This document shows positions 16,823 to 23,302 of a stretch of DNA of 23,302 nucleotides, piece by piece. The stretch covers positions 1-23,302 of the forward strand of contig JAHIZR010000103.1 of the NCBI GenBank assembly GCA_018814465.1, read 5' to 3'. The translations under genes were made by a program, and so were the position numbers. Numbering within the stretch: position 1 is the stretch's first letter; every line of letters begins with the position of its first letter. Source of the DNA: a bacterium (GTDB lineage: Bacteria > Electryoneota > RPQS01). Below the pieces are notes generated by a model. It worked only from the letters and a program-made list of their open reading frames with translations, was not told the DNA's origin and made no database searches.

Positions 16823-17740
16823 ATGACTCTTCCCTTTCATAACCAATCCGACAATATTCGTTATCGTGAAGAACTGAGGGCAAAAAGCCGGAAGTTATCG
16901 GAGGCGAATGAGGAAATGGCGAGAATCCGCGATCTGCTCAGACATCAGGAAAAACTGGCTTCGATCGGACTCTTAGCCGCAGGAGTGACGCAGGAAATTA
17001 GGAAGCCGATTGCTTTCATTCGGGATTCCTTGCGCCTGCTGGAAGACAGCTTCACCGAAATCGTTCAGTCGGCGCGGAAATGTCTCGACACTTATAGGCA
17101 GCAGGACGGCGATACATCGAACCAATCATTAAGCGAAGGCCACCTCGGCGAGGAAGCGGTCAAGATCGAAACAGCTCTAAAGGAAGTGAACAAGCTTTTT
17201 TCTCAGTCCTTTGAAGAGATCGAGCGAGTTCATCAGATTCTTGCAGATTTGACATGCTACTCAAAAAACGATGAGTCGGTGCGCGAAACGATGAATATTC
17301 ATGAATGCTTGGATGCCGCCTTGCGTATTGTACACAGCGAGTTGAAATATCAGGTTAAGGTAAGAAAAGCCTACGGTGAGCTTCCGGAGATCCGCTGCTA
17401 CCCGCGAGCGATAACGCAGGCCTTCGTGAATTTATTCATCAATTCCGCTCAAGCAATTCCAGACCGGGGAGAGTTGATCATAACGACACAGTCCGAAAAC
17501 GGACATGTAGTTGTGCTGATCAAGGACGACGGCACCGGCATCCCGGAGTCACTGCAGCATCGAGTCTTCGATCCGTTTTTCACGACAAAGGAAGCCGGTC
17601 AAGGTTCCGGTTTAGGACTCTGCATCGTGGAAGAGACTATTCAGAAACACGGCGGCACGATCACCTTTACCAGCATCGTCGGGCGAGGAACGGAATTCAG
17701 AATTGAACTGCCGATTGAAAATCAGAAATCGAATCCCTAA
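16823..17740 (+). CDS. NtrB-like histidine-kinase homologue lacking the phosphoacceptor His
   Basis: From the ATG at 16823 the protein has 305 residues; a GTG at 16757 would add 22, but it lies inside an inverted repeat and has no ribosome site. A short coiled coil (about 17-42) leads into a dimerisation domain, QEKLASIGLLAAGVTQEIRKP, where the invariant His of the H-box is Gln57 (codon CAG at 16991-16993); the following Glu is kept and NNP has become RKP. The ATPase domain is intact: N box NLFINSAQAIP (Asn207), DDGTGIPE (Asp235), FDPFFTT (249-255) and GSGLGL (261-266). There is no membrane segment and no sensor domain, so it is cytoplasmic. It cannot autophosphorylate in the normal way; it might act as a phosphatase of, or scaffold for, the receiver protein encoded 20 bp downstream. 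Confidence 0.9.
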   Translation: MTLPFHNQSDNIRYREELRAKSRKLSEANEEMARIRDLLRHQEKLASIGLLAAGVTQEIRKPIAFIRDSLRLLEDSFTEIVQSARKCLDTYRQQDGDTSNQSLSEGHLGEEAVKIETALKEVNKLFSQSFEEIERVHQILADLTCYSKNDESVRETMNIHECLDAALRIVHSELKYQVKVRKAYGELPEIRCYPRAITQAFVNLFINSAQAIPDRGELIITTQSENGHVVVLIKDDGTGIPESLQHRVFDPFFTTKEAGQGSGLGLCIVEETIQKHGGTITFTSIVGRGTEFRIELPIENQKSNP

Positions 17741-17759
17741 ATAGTCCGGCTATTAAACA

Positions 17760-18257
17760 ATGCTTGAGAATACCGCTATGGAAGAAAGCATTTCGGATAA
17801 GAGTACCGTATTGCTGATTGATGATGACGAGAATATACTCTCTTCTCTTAAGCGACTCTTAAGGCGAGAGCCCTACTCGATTATCACAGCCGGCAGCGGC
17901 GAAGAAGCAATAGGAATTCTGAATAGAAGCGATGTAGACCTGATTGTCTGTGACTATACCATGCCGGGTCCCACAGCAATCGAGACTTTCAAGCTTGTTC
18001 GCAAGAGATGGCCGCATATTGTGCGGATTCTGATGACGGGGCACTACGATACAGAAGCTTTAGTTGAAGCAGTTAAAAACGGTGAAGCATATCGATTCGT
18101 TCAGAAACCATGGAACGATGAAGAATTGATTATAACGATTCGGCAGGCTCTCGAAAGAGCCGGACTTAAAGACGAAGTGCGCCGATTAGCGGACGAAGTA
18201 GATAGATGTAAAGCACAGATTTCGGAGATGCAGAAGAGTTCATCGAGCTTTAGGTAA
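17760..18257 (+). CDS. Receiver-only response regulator
   Basis: The 165-residue protein is one receiver domain: acidic pocket DDDEN (residues 21-25), phosphoacceptor Asp65 in VDLIVCDYTMPG, Thr93 in ILMTGH and Lys116 in FVQKPW. The FVQKPWND ending is typical of RpfG-like receivers. All phosphorylation residues are present. There is no DNA-binding or enzymatic output domain; the C-terminus is a short charged coiled coil (about 135-160). An internal ATG at 17778 is an equally possible start. It lies 19 bp after the kinase-like gene and 34 bp before the FapA-like gene, so these are natural partners, though the adjacent kinase lacks its His and another phosphodonor may be needed. Confidence 0.92.
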   Translation: MLENTAMEESISDKSTVLLIDDDENILSSLKRLLRREPYSIITAGSGEEAIGILNRSDVDLIVCDYTMPGPTAIETFKLVRKRWPHIVRILMTGHYDTEALVEAVKNGEAYRFVQKPWNDEELIITIRQALERAGLKDEVRRLADEVDRCKAQISEMQKSSSSFR

Positions 18258-18291
18258 GGTCTCATACCTTTCAACAAAGATACAAGCGATC

Positions 18292-20031
18292 ATGACGAAC
18301 ACCCACACAACAGACTTCAAGATTGTATCCACGTCGCTTGACGGCTGGGATGTGCAATTCAGGATCGATAAAGCTGAGTTGCTGGATCAGGAGTCGCTGC
18401 TCTATCACTTGAGGGGAATCAAGCGCGATCTCGCCGAACAATTCGGCGAGCGGGATACCTGCATGGTCTTTGACGGCATCCTGAACAAAGAGGAAACGGA
18501 CGAGTCCGTAGATGTCGTAGTGCGGATTAAGCAGTGCATCATCGAAAAGGGCGATCCGAGAATATACTATAAGGACGGGATCGCTCAGGATGGGACGCGC
18601 TTCCCGAAGATGCGCGCCTTGATGGATATATTTTATCTTGACAGCAGCGAGAATCCGATTCGTATGAGCCGAATACTGCGAGCGATTCGTGAGGCAAATT
18701 TGGATCCTGATCTGATTCAATTGGAGGCTGTCACAGCGAAGCTAAAAGAGGTCCGCGAACTTCAAGCCGCTGTCAAGGAGATTGAAATTGCGCTGGGGAG
18801 GTTTTCCGATGTCGGAAAGGACGCCGAAGTTGAATTTCTCTTCAAAACCTGCATAGATCTGGAGAACATTGATGCGTATTATTCTTCAAGGCGAGTTCGC
18901 GTGGGTGATGTGCTATGCCACTTGATACCCGCCACGTTCGGACGCAATAAAGGTATAAATGTTGTTGGAGAAGTGATTCAGCCGCGCAAAGGTTTGGATA
19001 TCGAGTTGGAGGCGGGCAGTGGAGTCGTTTTATCCTCGGAAGGAACCGAGGCGATCGCCAATGAAGACGGCGTGGTTGTTGTCACACGCGAAATGCAGCA
19101 GCTCAAGACACCTCATGGATCAAAGGAGTTTCCTCAAAAAGTGAAGCTCAATGTGAATCCGGTGCTTAAGGTTGAAGGCGATCAATTACTCGATATCGAA
19201 ACGAACAAAACGGTAGAGGTCCTCGGCAATCTTAGAATGGGGAGCCGGATTCTAACGAACTGCGAGATTCATGTAACCGGTGATATTGAAAACGGCACGT
19301 TAGTAGCAGGTGCCGATGTCGTTGTTCAGGGGCAAATCAGGGATTGCACGATCAGCTCCGATACAAATGTAATTCTGCAAGGAATTATCTCCAACAGCGA
19401 TCTGAAGGCGAAACATCAGCTCGCTGTCAAGGGCATGGTCAAAGATTCCAGTCTCGCCGGAGATCAAGTTACGGCGGATTCCATCAGCAATTCAACGGTT
19501 GTTGCAAAACGAGAAGCCGTTTTAGAAAAGGTTGATGCCGATCAGGACGACTCTGCATCAAAAATCTATGTGGGGATGAGCGAATTCTATCAACAGAGAA
19601 TCCGCGAGAATGAGCGGTTCCTGCAAATGGCAAGCGAGAAGCTTAAGCGTATTGAATTGATTGTCGGTAAAGACATTATGGCAGAGGTCACATCGACCAA
19701 TGTGCAAAACATGCTGTTGAGGATTCTTGTCCGCAATCAAGTTGGTCGAGGGCTGAAGTCGAAACAGCAAGCGGCGGTTTTCCGCAAATTGTTGGAGTCG
19801 GTTCCGGCAATGCGCGATATGATGGAATGGAAGCGAGAAGAAAACGATAATCTGCAAAGGAGACTCAAGGCAGAAAAGGACGGAGATTTCAACCGGGTGG
19901 TGATTAAGGAGCGAACTGGATCTCGAATCGTTGTTTCAATCAACGGCATTGAAGCCGAAATCCCGCCTTGGGATGGTCCAGTTGAAGTCTCTTCCGGCGG
20001 GACGGAAAATTTAAAAATTGTGAAGAAGTAG
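18292..20031 (+). CDS. FapA/DUF342 family protein
   Basis: The 579-residue protein has the FapA family layout: an N-terminal mixed region (1-195), the hallmark GRNKGINVVGEVI (217-229) followed by LEAGSGVVLSSEGTEAIANEDG (239-260 in pieces), a right-handed beta-helix of short repeats (about 308-412, with turns such as VTGDIENGTL and VQGQIRDCTI) and a coiled C-terminal region (430-530) ending in a small beta domain. FapA-like polymerising proteins are linked to flagellar assembly control and cell-pole localisation in some bacteria. No flagellar or chemotaxis gene lies nearby, so that role is not supported here. Gene order suggests it is an output or scaffold for the kinase-like/receiver pair. 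No clear ribosome site precedes the ATG. Confidence 0.85.
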   Translation: MTNTHTTDFKIVSTSLDGWDVQFRIDKAELLDQESLLYHLRGIKRDLAEQFGERDTCMVFDGILNKEETDESVDVVVRIKQCIIEKGDPRIYYKDGIAQDGTRFPKMRALMDIFYLDSSENPIRMSRILRAIREANLDPDLIQLEAVTAKLKEVRELQAAVKEIEIALGRFSDVGKDAEVEFLFKTCIDLENIDAYYSSRRVRVGDVLCHLIPATFGRNKGINVVGEVIQPRKGLDIELEAGSGVVLSSEGTEAIANEDGVVVVTREMQQLKTPHGSKEFPQKVKLNVNPVLKVEGDQLLDIETNKTVEVLGNLRMGSRILTNCEIHVTGDIENGTLVAGADVVVQGQIRDCTISSDTNVILQGIISNSDLKAKHQLAVKGMVKDSSLAGDQVTADSISNSTVVAKREAVLEKVDADQDDSASKIYVGMSEFYQQRIRENERFLQMASEKLKRIELIVGKDIMAEVTSTNVQNMLLRILVRNQVGRGLKSKQQAAVFRKLLESVPAMRDMMEWKREENDNLQRRLKAEKDGDFNRVVIKERTGSRIVVSINGIEAEIPPWDGPVEVSSGGTENLKIVKK

Positions 20032-20076
20032 AGACTGAACGCAGATAGCATATATTCCCGTCAAGAGGAAGCAAAG

Positions 20077-20097
20077 TCCGGGCTACCCGGATTTTTT
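20077..20097 (+). terminator. Intrinsic terminator after the FapA-like gene
   Basis: TCCGGG and CCCGGA form a perfect 6-bp stem with a CTA loop, followed by six T residues and, after one G, five more. It lies 46 bp after the stop codon and ends the kinase-receiver-FapA operon. Confidence 0.88.
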
Positions 20098-20137
20098 GTT
20101 TTTGACAAACGGTTTGGAAACACACGGGCTTAAATAT

Positions 20138-20184
20138 GACCTGAAAAGTCTTATCCTCCTCAGTTTAGTTGAGGTTTTCAGGTC
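20138..20184. repeat. Two-tier inverted repeat in the intergenic region
   Basis: GACCTGAAAA (20138-20147) and TTTTCAGGTC (20175-20184) are a perfect 10-bp inverted repeat. Inside, CCTCA (20158-20162) and TGAGG (20170-20174) form a second stem directly continuous with the outer 3' arm, leaving a 10-nt bulge on the 5' side only. The element lies just after the FapA terminator and lacks a T-tract. It could be a regulator site, an RNA structure or a mobile repeat. I see nothing in 20185-20507. Confidence 0.5.
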
Positions 20185-20507
20185 TCATTCATTTCATTCG
20201 ATTGACGGATTTCAGTTTTTTATCCAGCTCAAAGAAACCTCCTAACTGCCGACAATTCAATCAGGTATTCGGGGATTTGTTCGGGAATCGTTCTCCCCGA
20301 GTACGTGCCGAAACAGCTAAACGCCCACGAAGCCAGAATCAACCGCAATAAGGCAGCTTGACTTTAATATAACGAGTTATTAAATTTAAGGCTGAAGTTT
20401 TTCGTCTCCAAGGACTCAACAGCAGTTTGTTATTTCAGTCTCTTAAGCTACCGGAAGTCTACGGAACGACAGAACGGATCGTGGTTTTTGAACAGCAGCA
20501 AGTCGAA

Positions 20508-20525
20508 ATGTGAAAAAATTCACTA
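20508..20525 (+). promoter_or_regulatory. Rex-like (or CRP/FNR-like) operator before the hydrogenase operon
   Basis: ATGTGAA, a 4-bp AAAA centre and TTCACTA match the Rex consensus TTGTGAA-N4-TTCACAA at 12 of 14 fixed positions. The site is 116 bp before the hydC ATG. Rex represses NADH-linked fermentation and hydrogenase genes when NADH is low, which suits this operon. The same bases also read TGTGA-N6-TCACT, close to the CRP/FNR-type consensus, so the regulator is not settled. Confidence 0.5.
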
Positions 20526-20641
20526 TTAATTGCCGCTATTCTATCAGTTTAAATACGCACAGATGGAATCGTACGTCTGCTTTGTTTTACAACATAGTCC
20601 GGGCACTTCGCCCGAATTCCTCGAAAATAGGAGTCAATTGA

Positions 20642-21157
20642 ATGCTGGTAACGAAACAGAATCGTCTGGAGGCTCGCATCCGGGAATGGGTCGAGCAGTT
20701 CGGCCGCGATCGAAGCGCACTGCTGCCGATTCTGCAGGAGATTCAAAAGAAATACACCTACATCTCGAAACACGCGATGCAGGTCGTAGCGCATGAATTA
20801 GATATTCACCCCGTGGAAGTCTACGGCGTGGTTACGTTTTATAGCTTCCTGAGTGATAAACCTCAAGGTAAGTTTGTCATTCGCCTATGCAGCACGATTT
20901 CCTGCGATATGGCCGGTCGAGACCGCGTTGCCCGGCAGCTTCAAAATGACCTGGGGATCAAATTCGGCGAGACAACTCCCGATAAGAAGTTCAGTCTTGA
21001 ATGGTCCAGCTGTCTGGGTATGTGCGATCAAGGACCGGCGCTGCTCATTAACGACGAGATCTTTACTCAGGTGACTCCTCAGAAATGTCACGAACTGCTG
21101 AACGAATGCAAGAAAGCGTTCGCTTCGCACGCAGTCCGTCAGGAGGCAGATCAATAA
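20642..21157 (+). CDS. hydC: [FeFe]-hydrogenase NuoE-like subunit (HydC)
   Basis: The 171-residue protein has an N-terminal helical bundle (1-75, ending HPVEVYGVVTFYSFL) and a thioredoxin-like [2Fe-2S] domain with all four ligands: Cys83 and Cys88 (CSTISC), Cys124 and Cys128 (CLGMC). This is the NuoE/HoxE/HydC family, which carries electrons next to the flavin subunit. AGGAG lies 8 bp before the ATG. Its TAA overlaps the hydB ATG by one base, so the subunits are translationally coupled. The company of a NuoF-like and an H-cluster subunit identifies it as a hydrogenase rather than complex I component. Confidence 0.92.
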   Translation: MLVTKQNRLEARIREWVEQFGRDRSALLPILQEIQKKYTYISKHAMQVVAHELDIHPVEVYGVVTFYSFLSDKPQGKFVIRLCSTISCDMAGRDRVARQLQNDLGIKFGETTPDKKFSLEWSSCLGMCDQGPALLINDEIFTQVTPQKCHELLNECKKAFASHAVRQEADQ

Positions 21158-22356
21158 TGTGGAAGAAACCATCTCATTCCAACCCGTTGACCTTTTCCAC
21201 AATCGAACCAGAGAAGGGGATGACGGAAGCCCTACGGCTTTCACCCGCGGAAATCATCGAGAATGTCAAGAAATCAGGGATGCGCGGCCGCGGAGGCGCG
21301 GGTTTTCCCACCGGCATGAAATGGCAGTTCGCCGCGGAAGCGAAAGACGATGCAAAAATAGTCGTCTGCAATGCCGATGAAGGAGAACCGGGAACCTTCA
21401 AAGATCGCTATATCATTAAGATCTTCGGTAATCTGATGATCGAAGGGATGACCATCGCCGCCTACGCCATCGGCGCGAAGCGCGGCATTATCTACCTGCG
21501 AGGTGAATACAGCTATCTGCGCCCCCTGCTTGAGAATCTCTTTGAGGAGCGCCGTCAGGCAGGAAAGCTGGGCAAGAATATTCAAGGTATCGAGGGCTTC
21601 GAATTTGATATCGAAGTTCGCATGGGATCGGGCGCCTATGTCTGCGGCGAAGAAACCGCGCTGATCGAATCTCTGGAAGGTCAACGCGGCGAGCCGCGTA
21701 ATCGTCCACCGTTCCCGGTCAACACCGGATTTCAGGGGCATTCGACGATTGTGAACAATGTTGAGAGTTTCGCCTGGGTAGCCTGCATGTTCGCCAAGGG
21801 CATCAACTGGTTCAAGAGTGTCGGTACGGACAAATCAACCGGTCTCAAACTATTCAGTGTCTCCGGCGATTGCAAGCAGCCGGGGATTTACGAATTCCCA
21901 TTGGGAATCAAGGTCAGCAAGCTGCTGGAAGCGGTCGGTGGAGAGGATGCGAAAGCCGTTCAAATCGGAGGCGCAGCCGGACTGCTGATTCCAAGGAGCG
22001 AGTATGAACGCACGCTGGCTTATGAAGATATCCCCACCGGAGGATCGATTATTGTTTTCGGACCGGATCGCGATATGCTCATGGTCGCCAAAAACTTCCT
22101 CGAGTTTTTCGTGCATGAATCCTGCGGGCAGTGCACGCCCTGCCGCGAAGGGAACGAGAAGCTGCTCGAAGGCATTAAAATGCTGGAAGAGGGACACTGC
22201 TCGATGCATTATCTGAACGAACTGATTGCTTTAGGTGAGACCATGAGGCTGACTTCCAAATGCGGGTTGGGTCAAACCAGCTCCAATCCATTCATTTCAG
22301 TAGCTACCCACTTTCGAGATGAAATCCTGGGTCGAACCAATTTACACGTGAGCTGA
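21157..22356 (+). CDS. hydB: [FeFe]-hydrogenase NADH-binding flavoprotein subunit (HydB, NuoF-like)
   Basis: The ATG at 21157 (AGGAGG ten bases upstream, TAATG overlap with hydC) gives 399 residues; the earlier in-frame ATG at 21085 would overlap hydC by 73 bp and is rejected. It has the NuoF features: glycine-rich NADH loop GRGGAGFPTG (44-53), FMN-binding ADEGEPGTFKDR (73-84), AYVCGEETALIESLEG (160-175) and a [4Fe-4S] site of Cys323, Cys326, Cys329 (ESCGQCTPCREG) and Cys369. It oxidises or reduces NAD(H). It lacks both the N-terminal thioredoxin-like and the C-terminal 2x[4Fe-4S] extensions of Thermotoga-type HydB (about 600 residues). Confidence 0.93.
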   Translation: MWKKPSHSNPLTFSTIEPEKGMTEALRLSPAEIIENVKKSGMRGRGGAGFPTGMKWQFAAEAKDDAKIVVCNADEGEPGTFKDRYIIKIFGNLMIEGMTIAAYAIGAKRGIIYLRGEYSYLRPLLENLFEERRQAGKLGKNIQGIEGFEFDIEVRMGSGAYVCGEETALIESLEGQRGEPRNRPPFPVNTGFQGHSTIVNNVESFAWVACMFAKGINWFKSVGTDKSTGLKLFSVSGDCKQPGIYEFPLGIKVSKLLEAVGGEDAKAVQIGGAAGLLIPRSEYERTLAYEDIPTGGSIIVFGPDRDMLMVAKNFLEFFVHESCGQCTPCREGNEKLLEGIKMLEEGHCSMHYLNELIALGETMRLTSKCGLGQTSSNPFISVATHFRDEILGRTNLHVS

Positions 22357-22377
22357 CCCATAAGGAGACAACTATAA

Positions 22378-23302
22378 ATGGAATCCAAGACCGATACGAT
22401 CCTTGAACATAAACTGAGAGCTCCGATCAGCACTCAGATCAATCCGGTTGAAACCGGGAAAATGGTGCCGATAACAATTGACGGAATCGAAATGACTGTT
22501 CCATCCGGAACCACGATTCTCGACGCCGCCAAAAAGATCGGCATTAAAATTCCGACTTTATGCCATCACCCGGACCTCTGTGTCGCGGGTGTCTGCCGAA
22601 TTTGTGTCGTGGCGGTGGAAGGCCACCGGATTCTGCATGCCGCCTGCGCCTATCCAATAGACGAGCCCATCAAGATTCAGACTCATAACCGCGAAATTCG
22701 TCAGGCGCGCCGCCATATCATTGATTTGCTTTTGTCCAAGCATCACGGCGAATGCTACTCGTGCTTCCGCAACAATAACTGCGAGCTGCAGACTCTCGCG
22801 CAGGAATACGGTGTGGACTTCTATCGCTTCGGACGGCCGAAAACACCGCCGCCGCCGAAGGATGTTTCCAGCTATTCGGTTATTCGCGATATGAGCAAGT
22901 GCATTCTCTGCCGCCGCTGTGTTCGAACCTGCATCGATATGCAGGAAGTCGGGACGCTGGAAGTCATCAATCGCAGCACGGAATCCCGCATCTCGACTTT
23001 TATGGATAAGCAGCTTTCAGACGTGGTCTGCATCAATTGCGGACAGTGCATTAACCGCTGTCCGACGGGAGCCTTGGGAGCGCAGGACCCGACCGACGAA
23101 GTCTGGGCGGCAATCGATGATCCAACCAAGCATGTCGTACTGCAAACCGCGCCCAGTCCGCGCGCGGCTATCGGCGAATGTTTCGGTTTAGAGCCGGGAA
23201 CGGCGATGACCTATCAGATGAACACCGCCGCGAGGCTGGCTGGTTTTGATGCGGTTTTCGACACAAACTTCACCGCTGACTTGACGATTCTTGAAGAAGG
23301 AA
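22378..23302 (+). CDS. hydA: [FeFe]-hydrogenase catalytic subunit (HydA), 3' end cut by window
   Basis: The ATG at 22378 follows AAGGAG by ten bases; 308 codons are visible and the frame is open at the right edge. The N-terminus carries a [2Fe-2S] ferredoxin domain (Cys62, Cys73, Cys76, Cys90), a His-Cys [4Fe-4S] site (His122, Cys126, Cys129, Cys135) and two [4Fe-4S] sites (Cys175/178/181 with Cys228; Cys218/221/224 with Cys185). The start of the H-cluster domain then appears: QTAPSPRAAIGE (256-267 region) and VFDTNFTADLTILEEG (293-308). The H-cluster cysteine motifs lie beyond the window. With HydB and HydC it forms a trimeric NAD(H)-linked hydrogenase in the cytoplasm. NuoG is excluded by the DTNFTADLTILEEG element. 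Confidence 0.93.
   Translation, partial: MESKTDTILEHKLRAPISTQINPVETGKMVPITIDGIEMTVPSGTTILDAAKKIGIKIPTLCHHPDLCVAGVCRICVVAVEGHRILHAACAYPIDEPIKIQTHNREIRQARRHIIDLLLSKHHGECYSCFRNNNCELQTLAQEYGVDFYRFGRPKTPPPPKDVSSYSVIRDMSKCILCRRCVRTCIDMQEVGTLEVINRSTESRISTFMDKQLSDVVCINCGQCINRCPTGALGAQDPTDEVWAAIDDPTKHVVLQTAPSPRAAIGECFGLEPGTAMTYQMNTAARLAGFDAVFDTNFTADLTILEEG

Noticed and set aside
20169..20351. 60-codon plus-strand frame before the hydrogenase operon
   Set aside because: It starts inside the inverted repeat at 20138-20184, has no ribosome site and no recognisable sequence.
20366..20375. AATATAACGA, identical to ten bases of the efflux operator arm
   Set aside because: Only one half-site is present; the 5-2-5 dyad around it (ATAAC/GTTAT) differs from the 11-bp operator, and the motif is AT-rich enough to recur by chance.
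20600..20614. CGGGC/GCCCG hairpin 27 bp before hydC
   Set aside because: The stem has only five base pairs and no T-tract, so it is too weak to call a terminator or riboswitch.

Overview
The window looks like a chromosomal segment of a Gram-negative, probably anaerobic or fermentative bacterium of the Fibrobacteres-Chlorobi-Bacteroidetes (FCB) superphylum or a neighbouring candidate phylum. Three things point there: a secreted protease ending in a YPNPFN-type sorting domain (type IX secretion style), a very large gingipain-like C25 protein with FCB-style beta domains, and a trimeric [FeFe]-hydrogenase operon. The phylum is an inference; there is no rRNA or other marker gene in view.

Layout. 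(1) 1-8796, minus strand: two large exported proteins. The left one (1-3272, cut by the window edge only a few codons before its expected end) is a lysyl-endopeptidase-like serine protease with a C-terminal sorting domain. The right one (3778-8796) is a C25-family cysteine peptidase homologue whose nidogen-like domain is split by about 430 residues of tandem Cys-rich modules. (2) 9077-9601, minus: a stand-alone macrodomain (ADP-ribose/O-acetyl-ADP-ribose) hydrolase. (3) 9841-16487, plus: a tightly packed efflux operon, with TolC-like outer-membrane factor, lipoprotein adaptor, RND permease, small DUF2892 membrane protein, P-II-like transporter-associated protein and an ArsR-type repressor, closed by a clear terminator. 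A perfect 11-bp inverted repeat just before the first gene is the likely repressor operator. (4) 16823-20031, plus: a signalling cluster of a histidine-kinase-like protein whose phospho-accepting His is replaced by Gln, a receiver-only response regulator and a FapA/DUF342 protein, also ended by a terminator. (5) 20642 to the right edge, plus: hydC-hydB-hydA for an NAD(H)-linked [FeFe]-hydrogenase. HydA is cut just before the H-cluster cysteines. A Rex/CRP-like inverted repeat lies 116 bp upstream.

How the genes fit together. The efflux operon encodes all three layers of a tripartite pump plus small accessory proteins and its own regulator; the substrate cannot be read from sequence, but an ArsR regulator and Cys/His motifs suggest a metal or metalloid. 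The hydrogenase trimer would reoxidise NADH by making H2 (or the reverse); its short HydB lacks the extra iron-sulphur modules of the classic electron-bifurcating enzyme. The strongest candidates for something undescribed are the phosphoacceptor-less kinase with its receiver and FapA partners, the nested-domain architecture of the C25 protein, and the matched heptad duplications in the two helices of the efflux adaptor hairpin. No tRNA, rRNA, CRISPR array, insertion sequence or transposase was seen.
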